64,000 bases of DNA. Origin: Waddlia chondrophila WSU 86-1044. GTDB taxonomy: Bacteria; Chlamydiota; Chlamydiia; Chlamydiales; Waddliaceae. The DNA lies in contig NC_014225.1 of assembly GCF_000092785.1 (NCBI RefSeq), positions 2,052,313 to 2,116,312 of the forward strand, read 5' to 3'. Within the stretch, counting starts at the first letter, position 1, and each line of letters opens with the position of its first letter. The notes below the pieces were generated by a model. That model saw nothing but the letters and a program-made list of their open reading frames with translations. It did not search any database and had not been told where the DNA came from. The position numbers were made by a program, and so were the translations under genes. Shown one piece after another: positions 1 to 9,106 of the stretch.

Positions 1-2
1 CC

Positions 3-644
3 AGCAACTCCAAAATGCAGATTTTCAACGCTCTTCCGCAGAGAACCCGCCTAGATCTCTGTAAGCAGCTTCTCAGTGGCCTAGCACACGCCCATACTTA
101 TGGTGGATCTCCCTTTTTTGGGGTTGTTCATGGAGATATTAAACCTGAAAACTGCTTGATGCATCTTGGAGACAAAGGATATCCCGAACGGTTCGAACTT
201 GCCGATTGGGGCGGATCAGGCATTAACGAAAAAGCACAATCTTACACTCCTGCTTTTTATCCTACTGACATCTCAGATCGAGGCATCGCTCAAGCAAAAA
301 GAGCAGATGTGTTTGCAATCTCTCTTACCCTTGTAATGGTCTTATCAGGGGGAGAAATGCCGGAATTGCAAACGTCTAATGAAGGAAGCCCCATTCCTGT
401 AGAATCTTCATCGAAAGAAGCCCTAGCCATACGAAAAAATCTTCAGGAAAAAGGGATTGATGAAAAAGTCATCAATGTTTTGATCAAAGGACTGGGACGA
501 AATCGTCCCCCAGCATTTCAGCTAAAAGCTGAATATGAGCAGGCTATCTCTAGTGTTTCTAAAGAACCTGTAGATCTGGAAGCTATTCAGAAATTGAAAG
601 ATGCAGTCTATATGCAGCAAATATTGGATAGCTCGTTTCTCTAG
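3..644 (+). CDS. Protein-kinase-like protein, C-terminal part (5' end outside window)
   Basis: The reading frame is open to the left edge of the window, so this is the C-terminal part of a longer gene; the ATG at 15 is probably internal. It carries a kinase catalytic loop HGDIKPEN (about 129-152), with the catalytic Asp and metal-binding Asn present, followed by LADWGG in place of the usual DFG segment. The ATP-binding N-lobe must lie upstream. Chlamydiae use several Ser/Thr kinases of this kind, some of them secreted into the host; nothing seen here decides between a housekeeping and an effector role. Its stop codon overlaps the stop of the convergent gene in the palindrome ctag at 641-644. 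Family call is good, substrate unknown. Confidence 0.72.
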   Translation, partial: SNSKMQIFNALPQRTRLDLCKQLLSGLAHAHTYGGSPFFGVVHGDIKPENCLMHLGDKGYPERFELADWGGSGINEKAQSYTPAFYPTDISDRGIAQAKRADVFAISLTLVMVLSGGEMPELQTSNEGSPIPVESSSKEALAIRKNLQEKGIDEKVINVLIKGLGRNRPPAFQLKAEYEQAISSVSKEPVDLEAIQKLKDAVYMQQILDSSFL

Positions 645-1651
645 ATCCAAAATTTTCCCTCCGAAAAAAGCTTTTCGAACCGCTTTTTTTTTCGATCGGC
701 AATTCTTGTGCCAGCCATCCCATTTCTTTGCAGCAAACAAAGATCCTTAATCAATTCTAACATCAGAAAATAAACGAGATGGGATTCATTCGGAAAATGT
801 TTTCCTGAAAATAACCTGTAGCTCTCGACAAAGAAATCAATGGCCTTCTTCGGTAATCCATTCCTTCTCAACTTTTCGATAAAAAAATGATAGGTCTTCA
901 CGAAATCAAGGGATACCGGACCCTCCCCTTCCATTTTTTTGTTGATCGACAACGAGATCCCTTCGAGATCGAGAAAAACAATTTTCCCCTTCTCCGGATC
1001 ATACATTAAATTTTGCGGCCCTGCATCTAAATGGATCACGCCGGTTAAAAAAGGGATGGAAAAGGATTCTAAATGGCACTGATGTAGTTTTTCCAGATAA
1101 AACCCCGCTTCGTGCTGTAAATGCAATTGATTAAATTTTTCCTTAAAATCGTTGATCCAAAAATCATAAAATTCCAGAAATCTCTTATGCGGTGATCTGC
1201 GATACACAGCTTTTTTCATGTGAAGCTCTGCTAAAGCCCTCCCCAAAGCCTTAAGTGACACGAAAATTTTTTGATGATTTTCTGTTGAACAATCATCAAA
1301 ATAATTTTGTATCAAATCCGCTTCCACTTTCTGAAAAACAGCAACATCGTACAAAACACGATCATCCTCCGCCCTAAAATATCCGAGGATTTTTGGAAAA
1401 TCGCTGAATCTAAGCTTAAGCGATTTTAACACTTCGATAACATACTGAAGCTGTTTTATCCCCGGAAATTGATGATGATGGACGGGAAACAGCATCAAGT
1501 AAAGCGTGGTGCCATTCACTTTTAATTCAACCTTCCACACCCGTTTGCGCTTCGGCGGAATATGCAATGTATGATTTGTTATGTCTGCAAACGATAAGCT
1601 GTCCTTGCTTAATTGCAGCTTATCGCATAAAACGTCGATCACTCCCTTCAC
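641..1651 (-). CDS. APH/choline-kinase-fold phosphotransferase-like protein
   Basis: A 336-aa soluble protein. Around residue 205 it has IHLDAGPQN, followed about 15 residues later by FLDLEG. This matches the catalytic HxDxxxxN loop and the metal-binding D-x-E/D segment of the aminoglycoside phosphotransferase / choline kinase fold. The start is GTG at 1651, and it overlaps the gspF stop (GTGA), so it is probably translationally coupled to gspF. This position is unusual because in Chlamydiaceae a pseudopilin gene follows gspF. It could phosphorylate a sugar, a lipid head group or a protein; the substrate cannot be told from sequence. The annotation as kinase fold is fairly safe, the function is not. 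Confidence 0.65.
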   Translation of the reverse strand: MKGVIDVLCDKLQLSKDSLSFADITNHTLHIPPKRKRVWKVELKVNGTTLYLMLFPVHHHQFPGIKQLQYVIEVLKSLKLRFSDFPKILGYFRAEDDRVLYDVAVFQKVEADLIQNYFDDCSTENHQKIFVSLKALGRALAELHMKKAVYRRSPHKRFLEFYDFWINDFKEKFNQLHLQHEAGFYLEKLHQCHLESFSIPFLTGVIHLDAGPQNLMYDPEKGKIVFLDLEGISLSINKKMEGEGPVSLDFVKTYHFFIEKLRRNGLPKKAIDFFVESYRLFSGKHFPNESHLVYFLMLELIKDLCLLQRNGMAGTRIADRKKKRFEKLFSEGKFWI

Positions 1652-2832
1652 AATGAAAACGAGCTCATATCTGCTAAAGGCAAAAGGATTGCCAACAATA
1701 CTGTTCCTATCACCAGTCCCATAAAAATCAGGATGATCGGCTGCGCAAGCGCCATCAAACGGTCGAGTGTTTTTTCCAAATTTTCCTCGTAAATATCAGC
1801 AATTTTATTCAACATCACAACTGTTGTTCCAGAATCCTCGCCTACTGCCAACATCCGCGAAACCATTTGAGGGATCCACTCCGATTTAGACAATTCCTTA
1901 CTCAAGGAACTTCCTTCAATGATTTTTCCTTCTGCTTTCCTTACCTCTTTTTCCAAAGTCTCATTCAACATCACGTTGCGCGCAATCTTCAAAGAGTCGA
2001 TCATCGTCATTCCTCCATTCAGCAAAGTTCCCATTGTGCGTGTGAAACGCGCAATGGCAGCCTGCACCATTAATGTCTTGATAACTGGGATCTTGAGCAG
2101 CTGCCTTTCCAACCACGATTTTCCTTCAGGAGTGCGCAATCGGAAAAACGCCCACGTGGCAAAAGTAAAAACCACAGGAACATACACCCACCACCAGGCG
2201 CGGAAAGCGTGGCTTAAGCCCATCACAAAAGCGGTAAACGCATTAAGTTCCCTGCCTTGGAATATCCCTTCGATCATCGGAACGACAAAGCCAAGTAAGA
2301 TGATAATCAGAACCAAGCAGAAACCTGCTAAAATACCAGGATAAATCATTGCAGTCATGATGTCTTTGCGCAATTTATACTGTTTAGCTAAAAGCTCTGC
2401 TAATTTTTCCAATACAACGTCCAATGACCCTGAGGACTCTCCAGCACGAATCATTGAATAATAGAGTTTATCAAAAGTCGCTGGAAAGTCTTCCATAGCT
2501 GCCGAAAGGGACTTACCCGCCTTGATCTGTTCACATAAGCTAAGCAAAATGCGATGATACCGCTCATGCCTGCACTGCTCCTCAAGGGCAATGAGGCTTT
2601 CATAAATGGGCACGCCAGCGCCGACCAATTGAGCAAGCTGCATCGTAAAGGCAAGAAGCTGATCGCCATTCATGTTCTCTTTAGAGACTGCGCCTTGCTT
2701 CATTTCGATCGAAGCCACCATCACTCCCTGGTCACGCAAGCGGCTGCGAGCATCTTTTTCACTGTGGGCATCGATAAGTCCGTTTTTTTTCTTCCCTTTG
2801 GAATCAATGGCTTGATACGCATAAAGAGGCAT
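1648..2832 (-). CDS. gspF: Type II secretion / type IV pilus inner-membrane platform protein GspF
   Basis: This 394-aa protein has the two-repeat organisation of the GspF/PilC family. Cytoplasmic helical bundles start near residues 50-160 and 255-360 (MQLAQLVGAGVPIYESL; TRTMGTLLNGGMTMIDSL). They alternate with hydrophobic segments around 165-190, 210-230 and at the C-terminus. It starts with the typical MPLYAYQAIDSKGKKK. GspF is the inner-membrane platform that couples the GspE ATPase to pseudopilus assembly. The ATG shares a base with the gspE stop (TAATG) and the stop overlaps the next gene, so this is a tightly coupled operon. A GAGG-rich ribosome site lies inside the end of gspE. Confidence 0.93.
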   Translation of the reverse strand: MPLYAYQAIDSKGKKKNGLIDAHSEKDARSRLRDQGVMVASIEMKQGAVSKENMNGDQLLAFTMQLAQLVGAGVPIYESLIALEEQCRHERYHRILLSLCEQIKAGKSLSAAMEDFPATFDKLYYSMIRAGESSGSLDVVLEKLAELLAKQYKLRKDIMTAMIYPGILAGFCLVLIIILLGFVVPMIEGIFQGRELNAFTAFVMGLSHAFRAWWWVYVPVVFTFATWAFFRLRTPEGKSWLERQLLKIPVIKTLMVQAAIARFTRTMGTLLNGGMTMIDSLKIARNVMLNETLEKEVRKAEGKIIEGSSLSKELSKSEWIPQMVSRMLAVGEDSGTTVVMLNKIADIYEENLEKTLDRLMALAQPIILIFMGLVIGTVLLAILLPLADMSSFSL

Positions 2833-4457
2833 TACTCCACCTCCTCAAATCCTCTTGTCACCCTAAGAACTTCCGCAATTGTCGTAACTCCGGCAGCGGC
2901 AAGATGGGAACCGTGAGAAAGCAAACTCGACATACCGCTTTCAAGGGCGATCTTTCTCAATTCGACGGCATCCGGGCTTTTCACAATCTGCTTTTTAATC
3001 GGATTGTTGATCACCATCATTTCGTAAATGCCGTGGCGGCCGCGGTAGCCCGAGCCAAAGCACTCCTTGCACCCCTCTCCTTTGAATAACTGCCCGTTAT
3101 TCAAATCGGACCGGGCAAGCCCGAGCGACTTGATTTCGTCATCAGATGCTTTGTAGGCAGTGGAGCAATCAGGACAAATACGTCTGACGAGGCGCTGTGC
3201 AAGAACACCGACAATCGTCGAAGAGAGAAGGTAGGGCTCGATCCCCATATCGACTAAACGCGTAATCGCAGAAGGGGCATCGTTGGTATGCAGCGTACTC
3301 ATGACAAGATGACCGGTCAGCGATGCTTGAATAGCGATCTGCGCTGTTTCTAGATCTCGGATCTCCCCCACCATCACGACATCGGGATCCTGCCTCAATA
3401 TTGTGCGAAGCCCTGCAGCAAATGTTAAGTTGATCTTCGGTTTGACTCCGATCTGTGCAATCCCTTTCAAGTTGTATTCGACAGGGTCTTCAATCGTCAT
3501 GATGTTCGTTTCATCGCTGTAGATTTCATTGATGGCACTATAAAGAGTTGTTGTTTTACCACTTCCCGTAGGGCCTGTCACAAGAAGAATCCCCTCGGGA
3601 AGCTTGATCATCCGCTTAAATTCATCAAAAACCTCCGGCAGCATGCCTAAAGAGTACAGGCCAATCACCACATTTCCCTTGTCCAAGATCCTGAGAACAA
3701 TTCTTTCGCCGCCGGTGATGGGGACTGTGCTGACACGAAAGTCGATTTCACGCCTTCCCATCCTTAGCTTAATTCTGCCATCTTGCGGTAAACGGTGCTC
3801 GGCGATATCCATTTTCGCCATCACCTTGATACGGGCAAGAAGCTGCGCCTGAAGTTCAGGAGAAGGAGAGTGGCGGGTTTGCAAAACACCATCGATTCGA
3901 TAACGGACGCGCAAACCTGACTCCTGAGGTTCAAAATGGATATCGGAAGCCCCTTGCTGAATCGCTTCTGTCAAAATCAAGTTGAGAAGCTTGATGATTG
4001 GAGATTGCTCTCTGGACGTATCAAACAGGTCGTACACTTCAACTTCGTCGTCTTTTCCCTCCTCCCTTCCCTTTGCCAAGGAGGCGATAAATTCTGAAGC
4101 CGCTCCTGTTTCCGCATCGTACCGTTCGCCAATGGCAAGCTCGATCATTTCCCGGGGGCTGTACACGGCTTTGACTTCTCTCCCAAGCAACATTCTGATC
4201 TCTTCCAAAGGATCGAGATTGAGAGGATCGGAGACAGCAACGACTATGAGGTTTTCTTCTTCCTTGATGGGAAGCAGCGTATGTTTTTTAACAAAGCTAT
4301 AAGGAAGCATTTTGAAAACTTCACTTGGGGCATAATAGCCGGTAAGGTCATCATAGATCTCCATGCCAAATTGCTCTGCCATGGATCGGTTGACATCCTC
4401 CCCTCCAAGAACACGCCTCAGTGTCTGATCTTCATCGGATGCCTCATTATCTGCCAT
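2832..4457 (-). CDS. gspE: Type II secretion ATPase GspE
   Basis: A 541-aa secretion ATPase of the GspE/PilB family. Walker A GPTGSGKTTT is near residues 295-305, followed by the Asp box and a Walker B region (DPDVVMVGEIRD). The C-terminal part has a four-cysteine zinc motif (CPDC...CKEC) as in GspE. The N-terminal 150 residues form the usual GspE/MshEN-like domain. It powers pseudopilus extension at the inner membrane together with GspF and GspD encoded beside it. I place the start at the ATG at 4457: a strong GAGGAGG lies nine bases upstream, whereas the ATG at 4466 would touch the Shine-Dalgarno sequence. The start overlaps the end of gspD. Confidence 0.94.
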   Translation of the reverse strand: MADNEASDEDQTLRRVLGGEDVNRSMAEQFGMEIYDDLTGYYAPSEVFKMLPYSFVKKHTLLPIKEEENLIVVAVSDPLNLDPLEEIRMLLGREVKAVYSPREMIELAIGERYDAETGAASEFIASLAKGREEGKDDEVEVYDLFDTSREQSPIIKLLNLILTEAIQQGASDIHFEPQESGLRVRYRIDGVLQTRHSPSPELQAQLLARIKVMAKMDIAEHRLPQDGRIKLRMGRREIDFRVSTVPITGGERIVLRILDKGNVVIGLYSLGMLPEVFDEFKRMIKLPEGILLVTGPTGSGKTTTLYSAINEIYSDETNIMTIEDPVEYNLKGIAQIGVKPKINLTFAAGLRTILRQDPDVVMVGEIRDLETAQIAIQASLTGHLVMSTLHTNDAPSAITRLVDMGIEPYLLSSTIVGVLAQRLVRRICPDCSTAYKASDDEIKSLGLARSDLNNGQLFKGEGCKECFGSGYRGRHGIYEMMVINNPIKKQIVKSPDAVELRKIALESGMSSLLSHGSHLAAAGVTTIAEVLRVTRGFEEVE

Positions 4458-7074
4458 GCCATTCATCCTCCTCGCAGATGTACCTGGGCCTTTTGGGTCC
4501 GAATAAAATTGTCATGTACCCTTGTAAGCAACGTTTTTTTTCGCACTCAAGAGCTTCGTTCAACTTAGCAATGAAACAGGGAAGATCCCCCGGCCTTCTG
4601 CACAAATGTTCCTTGCGCAGCTTCGCAAAATCCTCACGAGGATCGGAAATGATTTTCGGAGTCATAAAAATGACGAGTTCAGTTTCCTCATCGGTTAACT
4701 GTGTTGTACTGAAGAGTTTGCCCAATCCCGGCAATTCGCCTAAAAATGGAATTTTATCGCACATATCGCTTCCCTGCTTTCGCTGCAAGCCGCCGATGAT
4801 TACCGCCTGGCCATCGGGAATATTCACCTGATTGATGATCTGCCGACGGTTAACCTGAGGTTGGCTTGAGTTTTGCTGCGATGGAGGGATCGTATCAAAA
4901 GTGATCTCCGAATTCAAAGTGATATAATTTTCTGGATCACCGAAATCTGTATCTTCAGAATAATGGATAATCGGAGTCACGCGAATCGTGATTCCATATT
5001 GAGCTCTTGTAAAAGCATTTTGCGCTGGAACAGCTGCACTGTCTGTAATATTGGTTCCAACAAGGATCGACCGCTCGTCCTGGATAGAAATGACAGCTTC
5101 CGTTTGGTTGATCGCAACCACAGAAGGGCTTGCTGTCAAATAGACATTGTCCTGACTCATCAGAAACTTGTAAGCCAGATCAAAAGCAGGAATTCCGCTA
5201 TCTGTTTTTTTCCGGCTGATAAAAAAGTCGATCACACCGCGGCCGCAAGTTGCAATGGTGCTTGCATCCGCAATCGCCTCGCACTGGTCCAGGCCGCCGG
5301 CCCAGACGGTCGACGTCCGATGTTTTTGCGAAGCGGCCGATCCGATTTTCAACAAATTCAATCCGTAAGAGATATCCCTCTGCAAAATTCTCTCAAAAAG
5401 AAGCACTTCGATTTGCACCATCTTCTTGGGAACGTCAAGCTTGGCAATGATCTCTTTGAGCTTAGGCAAAATGTCGGTCTCGACCACCATGATTAACGTT
5501 CCTGTTTTGGGATCCACGATAAAATTATCACGCCCAACATTAACTTCCCGATTCTGTACTCCTGGCTGCGTTTCAATAGGCCGCGGATTAATTGAATACC
5601 CGCCCTGTTGATAGAAAGGAGGAGTAAAATAACTTGGAATTGGCAGGGTGCGCTCAAGGTTCTCTCTTTCCTGCTTGACAGCATCCTGAATTTCTTGCCG
5701 TGCACGCTCTTCAACATTCCTCAGCTGTTCTTGAAGCTCTTGATCCACTTGTGCAAGGTCCTGTGTCTGAAAACCCACTCTGTTGGCAATCATCAATTCG
5801 TAAATTTTTGATAGGATTTTCGCCAAATCTTCTGGGTCGGAGTGTTTAACGGAATAAGAGAAAATGCTTTTGTCTCTAGCTGCACCGACTTGGTGTTCCA
5901 CTTCTCGGATAATCTCCTCCGCTTTTCTAATCTCTTCCGCAGTTCCAATGAGAAAAACGGCCTGAGCGACTTTGGGCAATGCAATCACAGTCAAGGCAGA
6001 AACTCCTCTCAGCTGCCCGTTTGATCGATTGCTGCGCTGAGGCGGCTGCCGGATTGGAGGGCGATTGCGATTGTCCGCTCCCTGCCTCTGTCCAGGCTCA
6101 AGCGGCGCTGCTTCCTGGACATCTTCTTCTTCAATAAATTCTTCAAAAATTGTCGATAAGATTTTCGCCATTTCCTCTGCCTCTACGCGAAACAGGGGCA
6201 CAGCCTTATATTCCAATTCTCTTTTGTTTGCAGTGACAAAGTCGTAGACTTTGAGGAGATCTTTAACAGCATCCGCCTCAGCGGTGATCATGATCACCCG
6301 GCCGACCCTTTGCAAGACCGTGCTATTAGGATTGGTAAATTTCTCTAGGAAAAACCACACTCTCCTGACATCCATCGGTTCGGGAGAAAAGACAAAGCTC
6401 ACACGCGCATTCCCGGGATACGCTTCGAGATCCATGGGATTGCTTGTGATCAACCTGACAGTCGAAAAATCATCTTTGATTCTGTACAACTGACGCAAAT
6501 AAGGATTCAGCTCCTTAATGCCAACTCCGCTTTGAAGCAAGATCTGCTCCAACATTTCTCCCCAAGAAGCATGAGGAATCGGAATATTTGAGCTAATGCT
6601 GACCTGAATCGAGGCGATATCCGGAGGAATCATGTAGACAAAATCGAGAGAACCATAATCGATAATCAACTGCTGAAGATTTGTATCAGGCTGATGCCAA
6701 AGAGCGTACCCTTCATCCTGCATACCAGGTTTTGTCACCATCTCCCGCCAGCTCTCTTGAAGGATGCGGATATTTTCCTTGGCATCGTTGATCTGGACTA
6801 AGAGATCATAGTAAGATTCCTCTGGGGCATCTTGCTCGTACAGTTCAACTACCCTGTTCTGCAAGCTGTGCAAAACTGCCTGTCTTTCCTGAAGCTCGCT
6901 ATTGAGTTCGCCTAAAAATTTCTGCATTTCCGGGCCGAGCTCACTGCCTCCTGAAGCGATTCCCGCTTTCTTTTCAGCGATTGTCTGCCCAGAAAGAGGC
7001 ATCAAATTCATTAAAAATATTAATCCAATTAAACGATAAGTCATATGCCGATATCTCACTTGCCTACTGCCCAT
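4447..7074 (-). CDS. gspD: Type II secretion outer-membrane secretin GspD
   Basis: An 875-aa secretin. It has an N-terminal hydrophobic signal (LIGLIFLMNLMPLSG), N-domain repeats (one at about residues 220-320), and a C-terminal secretin domain. That domain includes VNIPDGQAVIIGGL and PFLGELPGLGKLF, followed by ELVIFMTPKII. It forms the outer-membrane pore of the system whose motor and platform are encoded downstream. A Gln/Arg/Asn-rich low-complexity stretch interrupts the N-domains. The last 50 residues hold several cysteines (CEKKRC; RYICEEDEW), unusual for a secretin and possibly disulfide-linked, as is common in chlamydial envelope proteins. I chose the ATG at 7074, which overlaps the upstream gene by 11 bases; 7164 would overlap by 101 and lack a signal peptide start, and 7044 is an alternative. 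Confidence 0.92.
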   Translation of the reverse strand: MGSRQVRYRHMTYRLIGLIFLMNLMPLSGQTIAEKKAGIASGGSELGPEMQKFLGELNSELQERQAVLHSLQNRVVELYEQDAPEESYYDLLVQINDAKENIRILQESWREMVTKPGMQDEGYALWHQPDTNLQQLIIDYGSLDFVYMIPPDIASIQVSISSNIPIPHASWGEMLEQILLQSGVGIKELNPYLRQLYRIKDDFSTVRLITSNPMDLEAYPGNARVSFVFSPEPMDVRRVWFFLEKFTNPNSTVLQRVGRVIMITAEADAVKDLLKVYDFVTANKRELEYKAVPLFRVEAEEMAKILSTIFEEFIEEEDVQEAAPLEPGQRQGADNRNRPPIRQPPQRSNRSNGQLRGVSALTVIALPKVAQAVFLIGTAEEIRKAEEIIREVEHQVGAARDKSIFSYSVKHSDPEDLAKILSKIYELMIANRVGFQTQDLAQVDQELQEQLRNVEERARQEIQDAVKQERENLERTLPIPSYFTPPFYQQGGYSINPRPIETQPGVQNREVNVGRDNFIVDPKTGTLIMVVETDILPKLKEIIAKLDVPKKMVQIEVLLFERILQRDISYGLNLLKIGSAASQKHRTSTVWAGGLDQCEAIADASTIATCGRGVIDFFISRKKTDSGIPAFDLAYKFLMSQDNVYLTASPSVVAINQTEAVISIQDERSILVGTNITDSAAVPAQNAFTRAQYGITIRVTPIIHYSEDTDFGDPENYITLNSEITFDTIPPSQQNSSQPQVNRRQIINQVNIPDGQAVIIGGLQRKQGSDMCDKIPFLGELPGLGKLFSTTQLTDEETELVIFMTPKIISDPREDFAKLRKEHLCRRPGDLPCFIAKLNEALECEKKRCLQGYMTILFGPKRPRYICEEDEWHGR

Positions 7075-8536
7075 TCTTTCTGTCAAAAGAGCCGCGTAAT
7101 GTTTTAATCCTTTCGATGTGTTCTTCAGGGATCTTGCCTTTGTACCGCTCCCTGATCTTTTCAATGTACTCTTCCTGTCCCTCAGGAATCACCTCTTCAA
7201 CCTCGCCTTCCTCATCCGTTTTTTCTTCCTCTGCTTCCTCAACATTTTTCCTTGGGAGAGGCTTCGGCGAGTCTTTCACTACAGGTGTTGCTCCTTGCTG
7301 AAGCGGGATTTCCACAAGCTTGACGTCTGTACGGGCCGTATTATAAATCAATCCAACGAGAAGCTGCCTTCCGTCGTCTCGAAAAATCTCGTCGATCACA
7401 AACAGAGGACCTGTGACTCTCCTGTCAACATAAGCATCTATCTGCTCCGGAGTGGAAAGCTTCACCCATTTTCCTTCCGTAAATAAATACCAATCCTTGG
7501 GACTGATCAGTATCCGCTCCCCTTTCACTTCAAACATCAGCTGGGACCTTGTGCGGGCACCGACAAATTTAAACTCTTTCTCCAAATTTCTTGGAGCGGC
7601 TGTCTCGGTTGATTTGATCACATTCAACGAGACCTTTCCTTTGCCTCCGACATCCCAAAGATCGAATTTCAACAAGCGATCTTCCACTTTACTCAACACT
7701 AAAAGAGGGTATTTCTGTGTATCTTCCCCTGCAGAAACTTGCTTCCATTTTCCTCCGATCCAAGCGGCGCCGTCCCCCTCCCCCAGATAGATGGAATAAA
7801 GCTCATCCTTTTCGCCAAAATCGATTCTCTGCTTGTTGAGCTTATCTCTGTATTCCTCGCCGCCATGCCTCTCAAGAAAAAGATCCTTGCCATACCAACG
7901 CGCCCTCTGCCGCGCAAGCAGCGTCCCATCCACTTTCCATTTCCCGATCTCCCAGCGGCTGGCCCCATAACGGGCCATCTGCTTCTCCTTCAAATTGAAC
8001 TGGGCAAACTGTTCAGGCTTTCGAATCACCTGGCCATACTCATTGCGCATGGAAACACTGACTGACGCTTCTTTATCCAAAGGCACAGCTTCAATCCAAA
8101 GGGATGTTTCTTTATTATTCGGACTGAATACGTATTTGATCCGCGGCTGGTCCTTATCATAAACCAGGTACAGCGGCTCTCCCGGAGGAATCGATTCGGA
8201 GTCTTTCGACCCTGTGATCGAAAAGTGCAGAAGCGACTCCCCCTCATTAGCATCCGGCCTTTCATTCCTTCCATAGTAGACGATGACATTCCTAAGATCG
8301 GGCAACTGAAGAGTCATCGGAAAGAATTTCAACTGCAGAAGGGGAGGGCCGATCCGATCGTATTCCTCCTCTGTCTTTGCAAAAGCCCCTTCAGGCAGGA
8401 TCATTTTCTTCTCAGATAACTTAGGAATAGGGATTTGCGAAGGACGTTTCCATAAATAAAAAAATGCCAGAAACGTAAAAATCATGATTAAGCCCAAAAG
8501 AGCCCTGTTGATCCAGATCATCCAGTTTTTCGTCAT
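7064..8536 (-). CDS. Conserved single-pass membrane protein, first gene of the gsp operon
   Basis: A 490-aa protein with one N-terminal transmembrane segment (LLGLIMIFTFLAFFYLW, about residues 12-30) and a large extracytoplasmic part without a motif I recognise. The C-terminus is very acidic (VEEAEEEKTDEEGEVEEV) and then basic. It heads the gspD-gspE-gspF operon and overlaps gspD by 11 bases. By position it may correspond to the uncharacterised gene preceding gspD in Chlamydia (CT573 region; from memory). A role as a periplasmic connector (GspC-like) of the secretion system is plausible from topology and place, but there is no visible GspC homology. The start is ATG 8536; the frame also extends to a TTG at 8554. 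Confidence 0.7.
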   Translation of the reverse strand: MTKNWMIWINRALLGLIMIFTFLAFFYLWKRPSQIPIPKLSEKKMILPEGAFAKTEEEYDRIGPPLLQLKFFPMTLQLPDLRNVIVYYGRNERPDANEGESLLHFSITGSKDSESIPPGEPLYLVYDKDQPRIKYVFSPNNKETSLWIEAVPLDKEASVSVSMRNEYGQVIRKPEQFAQFNLKEKQMARYGASRWEIGKWKVDGTLLARQRARWYGKDLFLERHGGEEYRDKLNKQRIDFGEKDELYSIYLGEGDGAAWIGGKWKQVSAGEDTQKYPLLVLSKVEDRLLKFDLWDVGGKGKVSLNVIKSTETAAPRNLEKEFKFVGARTRSQLMFEVKGERILISPKDWYLFTEGKWVKLSTPEQIDAYVDRRVTGPLFVIDEIFRDDGRQLLVGLIYNTARTDVKLVEIPLQQGATPVVKDSPKPLPRKNVEEAEEEKTDEEGEVEEVIPEGQEEYIEKIRERYKGKIPEEHIERIKTLRGSFDRKNGQ

Positions 8537-8668
8537 GCGTCCATTCTGCCACAAAAATTCGAAAAAGATAAATGATACCTTATTTCTACAAATTCTTTAT
8601 AGTGACAAATTTCTTTTCACAGTATATAAGGAAATTATATAAAAAATTATTTAGGAGGAACCCGTCGG

Positions 8669-9097
8669 ATGATGTCAGATAAAAAAGAGCACGAAGAGGA
8701 GATCATCGTTGAAAAAGAAACGAAAGAGGAGAGCGGAAAAAAATTTTCTGAAACGATCGAAAACCTCAAAAAAAACAAAAATATCGAAAGCATATTAGAG
8801 TATGCGCGCAATAATACAAAAGATACTGTTGCTTTTGTTTTACTGATCATCGGTATTCTTTGGATGTTGGGGCAGCCTTTCAATGGCGGAATTCTCGTTG
8901 GATTAGTCGTTGGCTTTTATTTTTCCAAAGAGTTCATCAGCTATGTGAAAGATTTTAATTCCCACCTTGAAGAGCAAGGGCTGGCCAAAACAGTCATTTT
9001 AGGAGGGGGAGCGCTTGCCCTTTTCTTTCTTGCTCCCGGAATTTTCATTGGCGTTGCTGTGATGGCTGCTTTAAAATACCTCTTAAAATCGGAGTAG
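8669..9097 (+). CDS. Small membrane protein of unknown function
   Basis: A 142-aa protein. The first 50 residues are highly charged (Lys/Glu-rich, probably helical). Two or three hydrophobic stretches follow: VAFVLLIIGILWMLG, GGILVGLVVGFYF and TVILGGGALALFFLAPGIFIGVAVMAA (given here as hydrophobic regions, not exact boundaries). An excellent Shine-Dalgarno AGGAGG at 8653-8658 lies ten bases before the first of two adjacent ATGs (8669 and 8672). It is divergent from the gsp operon across an AT-rich 130-bp gap with TATATA boxes that could serve both directions. No family recognised. Confidence 0.75.
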   Translation: MMSDKKEHEEEIIVEKETKEESGKKFSETIENLKKNKNIESILEYARNNTKDTVAFVLLIIGILWMLGQPFNGGILVGLVVGFYFSKEFISYVKDFNSHLEEQGLAKTVILGGGALALFFLAPGIFIGVAVMAALKYLLKSE

Positions 9098-9106
9098 AGG
9101 CCATTA

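Noticed and set aside
1919..2344. 141-aa open frame on the plus strand
   Set aside because: It is antisense to gspF, without ribosome site or recognisable protein features; a shadow of the real gene.
7064..7164. Longer start of gspD at 7164
   Set aside because: It would overlap the upstream gene by 101 bases and bury the signal peptide; starts at 7074 or 7044 fit better.
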